The notes under the pieces: model-generated
Database searches by the model: none
Seen by the model: the letters and a program-made list of their open reading frames with translations, nothing else
Told to the model about the DNA's origin: nothing
In this document: one piece after another, positions 7,843 through 15,257 of the stretch
Layout: every line of letters starts with the position of its first letter
How positions within the stretch are numbered: the first letter of the stretch is position 1
Source: UBA5399 sp964464145
GTDB lineage: Bacteria; Bacillota; Clostridia; Christensenellales; Christensenellaceae
Length of the DNA: 23,167 bases
Direction of reading: 5' to 3'
Assembly: GCA_964464145.1 (NCBI GenBank)
Contig: CAYXFB010000040.1
Location: 1-23,167, forward strand
Program-made: the position numbers and the translations under genes

Positions 7843-9414
7843 TTATATCATGTCCCTTAGCCCGAATGCACCCTCGCGGAAAAGCCGCGCGTCCATCTCG
7901 CGCAGATCGGGCGCGATGATGGGCGTAAACTCCATCTGCGCCAATATATCCCGCTCCAGATCAACGCCGGGCGCTATCTCTATGAGCACCGGCCCCTCCG
8001 GCCGCAGCTCAAACACGGCACGCTCGGTCACAAAGTGCATCCTCTGCCCCTTCTCCCGCGCTATCCTGCCGTTGTAGGATATCTGCTGCACGCTTTTCAC
8101 CAGCTTGATTATGGAGCCCTCCTGCTCTATGGCAAGCTCGCCGTTATCGAAGCCGCATCTGAGCCCCTTGCCCGTGAATGTGGAGCAAAATATAACGTGC
8201 TTGGCGTTGGAGGTGATGTCTATAAAACCGCCCGCGCCCGTGGGTTTGGGCCCCAGCTTGGTGGCGTTCACGTTGCCCTGCTCGTCCATCTCGCCCGCGC
8301 CCATGAAGGTAACGTCCACGCCCGCGCCGTTGTAATAATCGAACTGGTCGTCGTGCCGCACCAGCGCGTAGGTGTTTTTGGCAATGCCGAAATCCACACC
8401 GCCCAGCGGCAGCCCGCCGTATATGCCGGATTCCACGGTCAGGGTGACCTCGCCGCCAATTCCCTCCTCGGATATCACGCTGCCCACCGTGTCGTTCGGA
8501 ATGCCCGTGCCCACGTTCAGCACGTTGCTCTTGCGGATCTCCATGCAGGCGCGGCGGCCGACCACCTTGCGCACGTCCAGCGCAACGGGCGGAGGCGCGG
8601 CGTCCGGCTCGCGCAGATTGCCGCAATAGGCCGGATTTTCGTAAAAGCTGTGCGTCATGCGGTGGTCTACCTCCGGCTCGTCGCACATCACCACCGCGTC
8701 TATGAATACGCCGGGCACGGTCACCTGTTTGGGGTGCAGTGTGCCCGCCTTAACCTTATATTTCGCCTGCGCTATCACCTTGCCGCCAAACTTTTTGCAG
8801 GCCAGCACGGCGGGGAAAACCTCCAGGCACATGCATTCCTCGTCCGTCGTGAGGTTGCCCAGTTCGTCAACGCGCGTGCCGCGAATTATAACGTAGTCAA
8901 GCGGAATGGGCTTGTAGCGCATATATTCCTCGCCGCCTATCTCCACCACCTCCACGAGGTCTGGCTCCGGCTTGGTGATATCGTTCATCTTGCCGCCCTC
9001 AACGCGCGGGTCAATATATGTCCCCAGCCCCACCTTGGATATCTTGCCCGGCTCGCCGCCCGCCATGCTGCGGAAAAGCTGCGCGAACTGGCCTTGCGGG
9101 AAGTTGTAGGCCAATATTTTGTTTGTGGATATCATATCCATCACGCGCGGCTGCAAGCCCCAGTGCCCGCCAATTATGCGGCGTAGAAGCCCCTCGTGCG
9201 CGAAATGCTGTATGCCCCTGTCCCTGTCGCTCTGCCCGCAGGAGTGCACCAGCGTAAGCCCGCTCGGGCTGCCCGTTTCAAGAAAACTCTTCTCTATCCG
9301 CTTGAGTATGGTTTCGGAGGCCGAAATGAGCGTCATGCCGATGGTGGCCACCGTACTGCCGTCCTTTATCATGGAAACCGCCTGTTCGGCGTTCAAAAAT
9401 TCCGGTTTGCGCAT
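7843..9414 (-). CDS. Fused class I acyl-CoA:carboxylate CoA-transferase (propionate CoA-transferase-like)
   Basis: A 523-residue protein that moves CoA between an acyl-CoA and a free acid through a glutamyl-CoA intermediate. The length and arrangement fit propionate CoA-transferases, in which the alpha and beta halves are fused. The alpha half has DGSTVATIGMTL near the start. The beta half has VLNVGTGIPND and the catalytic region LTVESGIYGG, with the probable nucleophile E328. An AGGAGGGAAAG ribosome site is directly upstream of the ATG. The gene starts nine bases after the dehydrogenase stop. In this cluster it could activate an imported acid with acetyl-CoA or release a product acid from its CoA ester. 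Substrate cannot be told from sequence. Confidence 0.9.
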   Translation of the reverse strand: MRKPEFLNAEQAVSMIKDGSTVATIGMTLISASETILKRIEKSFLETGSPSGLTLVHSCGQSDRDRGIQHFAHEGLLRRIIGGHWGLQPRVMDMISTNKILAYNFPQGQFAQLFRSMAGGEPGKISKVGLGTYIDPRVEGGKMNDITKPEPDLVEVVEIGGEEYMRYKPIPLDYVIIRGTRVDELGNLTTDEECMCLEVFPAVLACKKFGGKVIAQAKYKVKAGTLHPKQVTVPGVFIDAVVMCDEPEVDHRMTHSFYENPAYCGNLREPDAAPPPVALDVRKVVGRRACMEIRKSNVLNVGTGIPNDTVGSVISEEGIGGEVTLTVESGIYGGLPLGGVDFGIAKNTYALVRHDDQFDYYNGAGVDVTFMGAGEMDEQGNVNATKLGPKPTGAGGFIDITSNAKHVIFCSTFTGKGLRCGFDNGELAIEQEGSIIKLVKSVQQISYNGRIAREKGQRMHFVTERAVFELRPEGPVLIEIAPGVDLERDILAQMEFTPIIAPDLREMDARLFREGAFGLRDMI

Positions 9415-9423
9415 CTTTCCCTC

Positions 9424-10272
9424 CTATTTCGAATAATCGTAAAAACCACGGCCAGATTTTCTGCCGTACATTCCCGCCGCCACCATCTTTTTGAGCAGCG
9501 GACAGGGACGGTATTTAGGCTCGCCGAAGGCGGCATGCATCTCCGTCATAACGTTCAGCACCGTGTCCAGCCCGGCAAAATCCGCCAGCTCGCAGGGTCC
9601 CATTGGGTGGTTCGCGCCTAGCTTCATGGCCGCGTCCACATCGGCGGGCGCGTTGCCCTCCATCACCAAAAAGGCGGCCTCGTTCCACATGGGCACAAGC
9701 AGCCTGTTCACCAAAAACGCGGAGGTATCCGGCGCCTTGACCGCCGTCTTGTTTATGGCGGAAACAAAATCCATCGCCCGCCCCAAGGTCTCCTCGCTCG
9801 TCAACAGCCCGGGGATCACCTCCACCAGCTTCATTATGGGCGCGGGTATAAAAAAGTGCGTACCCACCACCCTGTCAGGCCGTTTTGTGGCCGCCGCCAG
9901 CTCGGTTATGCAAAATGTGGAGGTGTTCGTGGCAATTATGGCCTTTTCGCCAAGCGCCGCGTCCAGCGCCGCGAATATGCTCTTTTTGAGCGCCAGATTT
10001 TCGGAGACCACCTCTATGGCGATATCCGCCTCCGCCGCCTCGGCATAGCTCTCCGCCACGCTTATGTTCGCTATTATGCCCTCATACTGCGCCTGCTCTA
10101 TCTTGCCCTTGTCCACCTTGCGCCGCACGAAATGCTTTATGTTCGCCAGTCCGCTTTGCGCTATCTCCACGCTCGCGTCCGTAAGATACACGCGCGCTCC
10201 CGCCTCCGCGCAGGCCTGGGCGATCCCCGCGCCCATAAGCCCCGCGCCTACCACCAATACACTATATTTCAT
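9424..10272 (-). CDS. hbd: 3-hydroxyacyl-CoA dehydrogenase (3-hydroxybutyryl-CoA dehydrogenase family)
   Basis: A 282-residue NAD(P)-dependent enzyme interconverting L-3-hydroxyacyl-CoA and 3-ketoacyl-CoA. The N-terminal Rossmann motif GAGLMGAGIAQ (9-19) and the C-terminal dimerisation domain ending GRKSGRGFYDYSK are standard. The catalytic set is in register with the mammalian short-chain enzyme: S118, H139, E151 and N189. One oddity is that the nearly invariant Asn of HFFNP is Ile142 here (THFFIPAP), which may alter the acyl pocket. The start has a GAGGGA ribosome site. Thiolase lies 18 bases before it and CoA-transferase nine bases after, the usual partners in acetoacetyl-CoA metabolism. 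Confidence 0.93.
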   Translation of the reverse strand: MKYSVLVVGAGLMGAGIAQACAEAGARVYLTDASVEIAQSGLANIKHFVRRKVDKGKIEQAQYEGIIANISVAESYAEAAEADIAIEVVSENLALKKSIFAALDAALGEKAIIATNTSTFCITELAAATKRPDRVVGTHFFIPAPIMKLVEVIPGLLTSEETLGRAMDFVSAINKTAVKAPDTSAFLVNRLLVPMWNEAAFLVMEGNAPADVDAAMKLGANHPMGPCELADFAGLDTVLNVMTEMHAAFGEPKYRPCPLLKKMVAAGMYGRKSGRGFYDYSK

Positions 10273-10290
10273 AAGCTTTATCCCTCGTCA

Positions 10291-11466
10291 TCAAATTTTT
10301 TCGTATATGACCGCCAGACCCTGTCCGCCGCCTATGCACAGCGTTTCCAAACCGTATTTTATATCGTCGCGCTGCATGTGATACATCATTTTCACGGTGA
10401 GTATGGCGCCCGTGCCGCCAATGGGATGCCCCATAGCAATAGCGCCGCCGTGCGGGTTTACCCTGCTTTCGTCCAATCCCAGCTCGCGTATGCAGCAAAG
10501 CGCCTGCGCCGCGAAGGCCTCGTTCAGCTCAAAGAGGCCTATGTCCTCCTTGGTAAGTCCCGCGCGCTCCAGCACCTTCTTCACTGCGGGTATAGGGCCT
10601 GTGCCCATAACGCCCGGCTCCACGCCCGCGGCGGCGTATGCCACCACGCGCAGCTTGGGAGTGAGCCCCAGCTCGCGCGCCCGCTCCGCCGTCATCATCA
10701 CCACGGCGGCCGCGCCGTCATTTATGCCCGAAGCGTTGCCCGCCGTAACGCTGCCGTTTTCCACGAAGGCCGGGCGCAGCTTAGAAAGCCGCTCCATAGT
10801 GGTGTTCGCGCGTATATGCTCGTCCGTATCGAAAACGAACTCCTCCTTCTTGCGCTTCACCGTGATGGGCAGTATCTCCTCCGCAAAAAGCCCGTCCTCG
10901 CGCGCCTTGGCCGCCTTCATCTGGCTCTCGCAGGCAAAGCGATCCTGATCCTCGCGGGATATTTTATATTGATTGGCTATATTTTCGGCCGTGGTTCCCA
11001 TGTGTTTTCCCGAAAAAGGGTCTGTGAGCGCGGTAACAAGGCCGTCCTCCAGCACGCTGTCGCCCATGCGCAGGCCAAAGCGCGCCTTACGCACGTAATA
11101 GGGCAGGTTGTTCATGCTCTCGCCGCCGCCCGCCACAACTATTTCCGCGTCCTCCGTGTCTATGCTCTGCACGGCGTTCACCACCGCCTGCAAACCGGAT
11201 GAGCACAGGCGGTTCACCGTGTAGGCCGTGCTGGTAACGGGAAGTCCGGCTTTGAGCGCACAGCGGCGCGCCATGAAGGCGTCCTCCGCTATCTGCCCCA
11301 CGTTGCCCATTATCACCTCGTCCACGGCCTCCTTCGCCACGCCCGAGCGTTTGAGCGCCTCCTCTATCACCAAAGCGCCCAGATCTGTAACGGCAAAATC
11401 CTTGAGCGAGCCGTCGAAAGCACCTATAGCGGTGCGCGCACCGTCGATCAAAACTATATCCTTCAT
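10291..11466 (-). CDS. thlA: Acetyl-CoA C-acetyltransferase (thiolase II family)
   Basis: A 391-residue cytoplasmic thiolase that cleaves a 3-ketoacyl-CoA with CoA, or condenses two acetyl-CoA. It has the acylated Cys88 in VNRLCSSGLQAV, NEAFAAQ, His347 in AMGHPIGGTGA and Cys377 in CIGGGQGLAVI, all in the expected order. The ATG at 11466 is chosen over an in-frame one seven codons upstream because AAAGGAG lies at the right distance and covers the longer start. It is the first metabolic gene after the importer, with a 207-base gap holding a hairpin and four short repeats, so it may have its own promoter. The direction used (degradation or condensation) depends on the pathway; the context leans to degradation. 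Confidence 0.94.
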   Translation of the reverse strand: MKDIVLIDGARTAIGAFDGSLKDFAVTDLGALVIEEALKRSGVAKEAVDEVIMGNVGQIAEDAFMARRCALKAGLPVTSTAYTVNRLCSSGLQAVVNAVQSIDTEDAEIVVAGGGESMNNLPYYVRKARFGLRMGDSVLEDGLVTALTDPFSGKHMGTTAENIANQYKISREDQDRFACESQMKAAKAREDGLFAEEILPITVKRKKEEFVFDTDEHIRANTTMERLSKLRPAFVENGSVTAGNASGINDGAAAVVMMTAERARELGLTPKLRVVAYAAAGVEPGVMGTGPIPAVKKVLERAGLTKEDIGLFELNEAFAAQALCCIRELGLDESRVNPHGGAIAMGHPIGGTGAILTVKMMYHMQRDDIKYGLETLCIGGGQGLAVIYEKI

Positions 11467-11499
11467 TTGTGTTTCTCCTTTATACATTGTGTTTGATTA

Positions 11500-11527
11500 T
11501 TCATAGATTTACGCTTTCCCCCGCCAA
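11500..11527 (-). promoter_or_regulatory. Possible promoter for the thiolase gene
   Basis: On the minus strand TTGGCG (plus 11522-11527) and TATGAA (plus 11500-11505) are 16 bases apart. Each matches four of six consensus positions. The -35 lies inside the GC-rich hairpin at 11514-11540. Weak, but it sits in the only sizeable gap between the importer and the CoA genes. Confidence 0.25.
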
Positions 11528-11540
11528 GGCGGGGGGAAAG
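11514..11540. repeat. GC-rich inverted repeat between importer and thiolase genes
   Basis: CTTTCCCCCGCC at 11514-11525 is complementary to GGCGGGGGGAAAG at 11528-11540 with one extra G. It would form a very stable hairpin in RNA from either strand. No T-run follows on either strand, so it is not a standard intrinsic terminator. It may block exonucleases or attenuate readthrough from the importer genes. Confidence 0.6.
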
Positions 11541-11552
11541 CTATTTCATACT

Positions 11553-11664
11553 CGTTTCAGCTCCGCCGGAAGAAAGAGGTAGGCCGTTTCAGCGCCGCCG
11601 GTAGAAAAAGATCGGCCGTTTCAGCGCCGCCGGAAGCAACCGCCCGTTTCAGTGCCGCCGGTAG
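11553..11664. repeat. Four short direct repeats, 20-bp core, 28-32 base period
   Basis: The core CGTTTCAGCGCCGCCGGWAG occurs at 11553-11572, 11585-11604, 11617-11636 and 11645-11664, each copy within one or two bases of consensus. The separating segments are 12, 12 and 8 bases. The base before the final AG alternates A, T, A, T. The array starts about ten bases after the last permease stop and ends (in minus-strand sense) at the hairpin before thiolase. The periods are not multiples of three and the spacers are too short for CRISPR. Function unknown; protein-binding array, RNA element or small selfish repeat are all possible. Confidence 0.85.
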
Positions 11665-11673
11665 TAGGCAGCA

Positions 11674-12672
11674 TCAATTCCTAAGCTTGGCTTCGCGGCT
11701 GTTTATGAGCACTATTGCCAGCAGCAGACCGCCCTGTATGAGCTGGCGCACGCCCGCCGGAAGCCCTAGCACCACCAGTATGCTGGTCAGCATTATGAGC
11801 ACCACAGCGCCCAGCAGCCCGCCAATTAGGCCTCCCTTGCCGCCCGCCAGCTTGGTGCCGCCAATAACCACGGCCGCCACCGAAAGCAGCGTATATTCAT
11901 CGCCCATTTGAAGCTGCGCGCTGCCCACATAGCCCAGCATCATAAGGCCGGCCATCATGGCCATTATGGAGGATATCATGTAGGTAGCGACCACGATCAC
12001 GTTCACCTTTAGGCCTATCAGCTTGGCCGCGTTCCTGTTTGAGCCCACTATGAAAAGCGCCTTACCGTAGTTGGTTCGCCGCAGCACAAGCATCATCACC
12101 ACAAATATAATGGCCGTGAGGAATATCATGCCGCGCACCACGCCCACAACGGGCGTTCCCAGCGTCAAAAGCGCGGGCGGTATGGTCATCTGCGGCTGGC
12201 CGCGCGTCATACCCAGCGCCAAACCGTTTATGACGAAGGACATCGCCAGCGTCATTACCAGCGAGGGTATGCGGAAAAACTGTATGCAGGTGCCCGTAAC
12301 GAAGCCGAACAGCCCGCCCAGCGCGGCGTATATGAATATGGTGGCTATAAGCCCCTCGTTCGTGCCGCCCGAGAATGTGGAGGTCAAAAGCGCCGCAAAG
12401 CTCATGCACGCCCCCACCGACATATCTATGCCCGCGTTGCCCGATATCATGACGTAGGTCTGCCCTATGCAGGCCACGGCCAGTATGCAGGAGCGGGTCA
12501 GTATGTTCATAACGTTGTTTATGTCCGCAAAGCCGGGGCTGAGCACGTTGCCCGCCACAGTGAGCGCAACTATTATCACTATGGGCAGCAGCAGCTCTTT
12601 TATTCCCTTATTGGAAAGTATGCTCCCGCGCTTTGCCGTACCTGTCAATTCCATTTCACTCATGCCCCTCAC
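11674..12672 (-). CDS. Ribose-type ABC importer permease, second subunit
   Basis: A 332-residue RbsC-family inner-membrane permease with about eight to ten hydrophobic segments. Family features are GNAGIDMSVG in the early membrane region and GSNRNAAKLIGLKVN, the cytoplasmic coupling segment. It would pair with the permease encoded just upstream to form a heterodimeric channel for the lipoprotein-delivered substrate. The start used is the GTG at 12672, which overlaps the preceding stop as GTGA. In-frame ATG codons at 12663 and 12654 are alternatives; the one at 12654 has GAGGGG about ten bases upstream. It is the last gene of the importer block and is followed by the four-copy repeat. Confidence 0.9.
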   Translation of the reverse strand: MRGMSEMELTGTAKRGSILSNKGIKELLLPIVIIVALTVAGNVLSPGFADINNVMNILTRSCILAVACIGQTYVMISGNAGIDMSVGACMSFAALLTSTFSGGTNEGLIATIFIYAALGGLFGFVTGTCIQFFRIPSLVMTLAMSFVINGLALGMTRGQPQMTIPPALLTLGTPVVGVVRGMIFLTAIIFVVMMLVLRRTNYGKALFIVGSNRNAAKLIGLKVNVIVVATYMISSIMAMMAGLMMLGYVGSAQLQMGDEYTLLSVAAVVIGGTKLAGGKGGLIGGLLGAVVLIMLTSILVVLGLPAGVRQLIQGGLLLAIVLINSREAKLRN

Positions 12673-13640
12673 CTGCTTCCCAGCTTTTTATATTTCGCTC
12701 TGTTGATCGCCTGACTCAGTAATATAGAGCCTATAACGCCCAGCACCATTATTATTCCCTGCACAAAATTGTGGAAAAAAGAATCGCGCACGGAGGACAG
12801 CACCGTGGTTATCACCAGCCCCAAAAACACCGCGCCGAATATGGCGCCCACCGCGTCGCCCACGCCGCCCGAAAGCAGTATGCCGCCAATAACGCAGGCC
12901 GCTATTATGGTCATGGTGTATGAAATGGCGATCAGCGGGTCGCCCGAGCCTATGTAGGATGTGAGCACCATGCCGCCCAGGCCGGTTATTATGCCGCTGA
13001 AGGCATACATGAAAAGCTTCACCTTCCTAACGGGCACGCCCGAAGCGTAGGCCTTCATTTCGTTCTGACCCACCGCGTATATCCACACGCCCATGCGCAT
13101 TCGCCGTATAATGAGCCACAGCACAATGGCCACGCCTATGAAGAGCAGCGGCGCGCCGTAACCGCCCAGCCATGAAAAATACCATTTGACCACCCCCACC
13201 TGTATCCTGCCGCGCGGCGCGTCCATGAGCCACAGCGCTATACCGCCGAATATGAAGGAGGTGGCGAAGGTGGTTAATAGCGGCGTTACGCGGAATATGG
13301 CCACGCACAGTCCGTTGAACAGTCCGCCCGCCAGCCCCACCACTATGCAGGCAGTCATGCAGGCGAAAAGCGGCATGCCCGCGCCCGCCATGAGCACGTA
13401 TGTAACGTTCACAAGGCACATGAGCCCGCCCATAGAAATATCCATGCCCCCGCCAATGAGCACTATGGAGGTTCCCAGCGCCACAATTATTATGGGCGCG
13501 TTCGCTCCCAAAAAGCTGGGTATAAAGTTGCCGCCCAGATACCCGGGAGACAAAAACTGGTTGAGTATCAGGAAGAATACCAGCAGCGCCAGCGCCGGAA
13601 AGGCGGGCCACTGTACGAGCTTAGTAAGTTTTTGTTTCAT
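12669..13640 (-). CDS. Ribose-type ABC importer permease, first subunit
   Basis: A 323-residue polytopic RbsC-family protein. It contains GTSIVLIGGGMDISMGGLM, the usual early membrane motif, and AVGQNEMKAYASGVPVRKVK, the cytoplasmic loop that contacts the ATPase, followed by IGGILLSGGVGDAVGAIFGA. The ATG at 13640 is separated from the ATPase stop by one base, and its own stop overlaps the next permease start, so the three are translated as a unit. It differs clearly from its partner permease, so the channel is a heterodimer. The substrate class in this family is sugars and related polyols or acids; the exact ligand is not readable. Confidence 0.92.
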   Translation of the reverse strand: MKQKLTKLVQWPAFPALALLVFFLILNQFLSPGYLGGNFIPSFLGANAPIIIVALGTSIVLIGGGMDISMGGLMCLVNVTYVLMAGAGMPLFACMTACIVVGLAGGLFNGLCVAIFRVTPLLTTFATSFIFGGIALWLMDAPRGRIQVGVVKWYFSWLGGYGAPLLFIGVAIVLWLIIRRMRMGVWIYAVGQNEMKAYASGVPVRKVKLFMYAFSGIITGLGGMVLTSYIGSGDPLIAISYTMTIIAACVIGGILLSGGVGDAVGAIFGAVFLGLVITTVLSSVRDSFFHNFVQGIIMVLGVIGSILLSQAINRAKYKKLGSR

Positions 13641-13641
13641 G

Positions 13642-15132
13642 TCACTTCACCTCCGCACCGCTGCGGCCGGAGCTGCTCGCCGCGATTGCTTCCAAATTTA
13701 TATCCTCACCCGTAAGCGTGGTGGCAATATCGCCCTCATACATCACTATCACGCGCGAGAGCGGCATCATCCGCGAGGTCTCCACCAGCTCCTCATCGTC
13801 GCTTGAGATCATTATCACGCAGGCGCCCTCCTCTATCATGCGCAAAAATGTCTCGTGCACGTCGCGACGCGCCTGTATGTCTATGCCCTTGGTGGGGTCG
13901 TCCGCCAAAAGCAGCTTGGCGCCCGTGCAGGTCCACCGGGCGATCACCACCTTTTGCTGATTGCCGCCCGAAAGCGAGGTTATGAGGTCGCCGGACGAAC
14001 CGTATTTCACTCCGTTACCTCTCAGAGTCGCATCCACATCCTCTTTGTTTTTCTTTTTTAGCACCAGCTTGTTCACCGCGTCAAAGTTTTCCGCAATGGA
14101 ACGCTCTTTGAACGTGCCCTCCGTTTCGCGGTTGCCGGAGAGGAAGGCAAAGCCGTTTTTCACGGCGCTGCCGGGCGAAGCTATGTGCAGCTTCTCCCCG
14201 TAAAACTCGAGGTCTATGGGCTTATGCATGGCAAAGAGCGAGCGCAGCATCTCCGCCTGCCCCTGCCCGTCAAGGCCGGCCACGCCCACAAATTCGCCCT
14301 CCAGCACCTCAAGCGCCACGTTCTTTTTGAAGGTCTCAAGGTGTATATCCGCCTTCAGCGCCACCCTGCGCCCGCTCCTGTCCATCACGGAACGGTTCAC
14401 CGCGTGCTCCTCCGACACCTCTCTGCCAGACATATAGGATATGAGCTGCATTTCACTGAGCTCACTGCTGTTGAAGGTTCCCACCGTGTCGCCGTTCCTA
14501 AGCACCGTCACCGCGTCGCAAATGTCGAACACCTCGTTCAATCGGTGCGATATGAACAGTATTATCACGCCCTCGTCGCGCAGCTTGTTCAGTATGGCCT
14601 TCACCAGCTCCACGTCCGCCTTGTAGAGCGCGGAGGTTATTTCGTCCACAATGAGCACCTTGGGCTGCTGCACAAGCGCCTTGGCAAACTCCATAAGGTA
14701 TTGCTCGTTCGCGGGCAAAAGGCCTATCTCCATGTTAAGAAGATGCTCTTTATTTATGAGCTTCAGCGCCTCACGCGTGCGCCGCTCCATTTCTTCGTAA
14801 TCCAAAAAGCCCCGCTTCACATCCATGTTGCAAAGGCAGATATTTTCCATTATGTTGAGGTTGTCAAGCAGACTCAGCTCCTGCGAGGTTATCACCACGC
14901 CCTTGCTCTTGGCGAAGGTGGGCGATTGCGCCGCATAGGCCGCGCCCGAAAGCATCACCTCGCCGCTGTCGGGAGCCACGCTGCCGCCCAAAATTTTGGC
15001 AAGCGTGCTCTTGCCGGAGCCGTTGCCGCCCACCAGCGCGCGTATCTCACCCGATCTCGCGGTAAGCTCCGCGTTGCTCAGCGCAACGATGCTGCCAAAC
15101 CTCTTCTTAATATTTTTGCAAATCAATTCCAA
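13642..15132 (-). CDS. Ribose-type ABC importer, double ATP-binding protein (RbsA/MglA-like)
   Basis: A 496-residue protein with two fused ATPase domains powering the importer. Domain 1 (about 1-235) has an intact Walker A GGNGSGKST and Walker B VLIVDE, but its signature is LPANEQ where LSxGQ is expected. Domain 2 (about 250-490) has a perfect signature LSGGNQQKV, a degenerate Walker A (GLDGQGQAE) and Walker B LLLADDPT with Asp at the catalytic Glu position. One composite ATP site is therefore complete and the other degenerate on every side. The start is a TTG with GGGGTG seven bases upstream; no ATG fits. It lies 125 bases after the lipoprotein gene, with a stable hairpin between, and one base before the permease. 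Confidence 0.92.
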   Translation of the reverse strand: MELICKNIKKRFGSIVALSNAELTARSGEIRALVGGNGSGKSTLAKILGGSVAPDSGEVMLSGAAYAAQSPTFAKSKGVVITSQELSLLDNLNIMENICLCNMDVKRGFLDYEEMERRTREALKLINKEHLLNMEIGLLPANEQYLMEFAKALVQQPKVLIVDEITSALYKADVELVKAILNKLRDEGVIILFISHRLNEVFDICDAVTVLRNGDTVGTFNSSELSEMQLISYMSGREVSEEHAVNRSVMDRSGRRVALKADIHLETFKKNVALEVLEGEFVGVAGLDGQGQAEMLRSLFAMHKPIDLEFYGEKLHIASPGSAVKNGFAFLSGNRETEGTFKERSIAENFDAVNKLVLKKKNKEDVDATLRGNGVKYGSSGDLITSLSGGNQQKVVIARWTCTGAKLLLADDPTKGIDIQARRDVHETFLRMIEEGACVIMISSDDEELVETSRMMPLSRVIVMYEGDIATTLTGEDINLEAIAASSSGRSGAEVK

Positions 15133-15210
15133 ATCAAATCACCCCGGCACAGTTTATTTGTATGTAAAAAATTAAAATTCCGTTTTAAATGTGATTTTTG
15201 GCGCGCCCCG

Positions 15211-15230
15211 CCGCGAGGTCTCCCCCGCGG
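15211..15230 (-). repeat. Stable intercistronic stem-loop after the binding-protein gene
   Basis: In the minus-strand RNA an 8-bp stem (CCGCG plus three more pairs, one of them G-U) closes a GAGA tetraloop of the GNRA type. It lies 28 bases after the lipoprotein stop. Such hairpins between a binding-protein gene and its transporter genes are known to protect the upstream message, giving excess binding protein. No T-run follows, so full termination is not expected. Confidence 0.6.
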
Positions 15231-15257
15231 CAGCGCTGCGCCGGCAGTTAAATCGTA

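Noticed and set aside
7401..11466. Ordinary butyrate synthesis operon
   Set aside because: Crotonase, butyryl-CoA dehydrogenase and electron-transfer flavoprotein genes are all missing, and the lactonases, importer and glycerate kinase are not part of that pathway.
11514..11540. Intrinsic terminator
   Set aside because: The stem is strong but neither strand has a following T-run, so I list it only as an inverted repeat.
11553..11664. CRISPR array
   Set aside because: Repeats are imperfect, the intervening segments are only 8-12 bases, and no cas gene is present.
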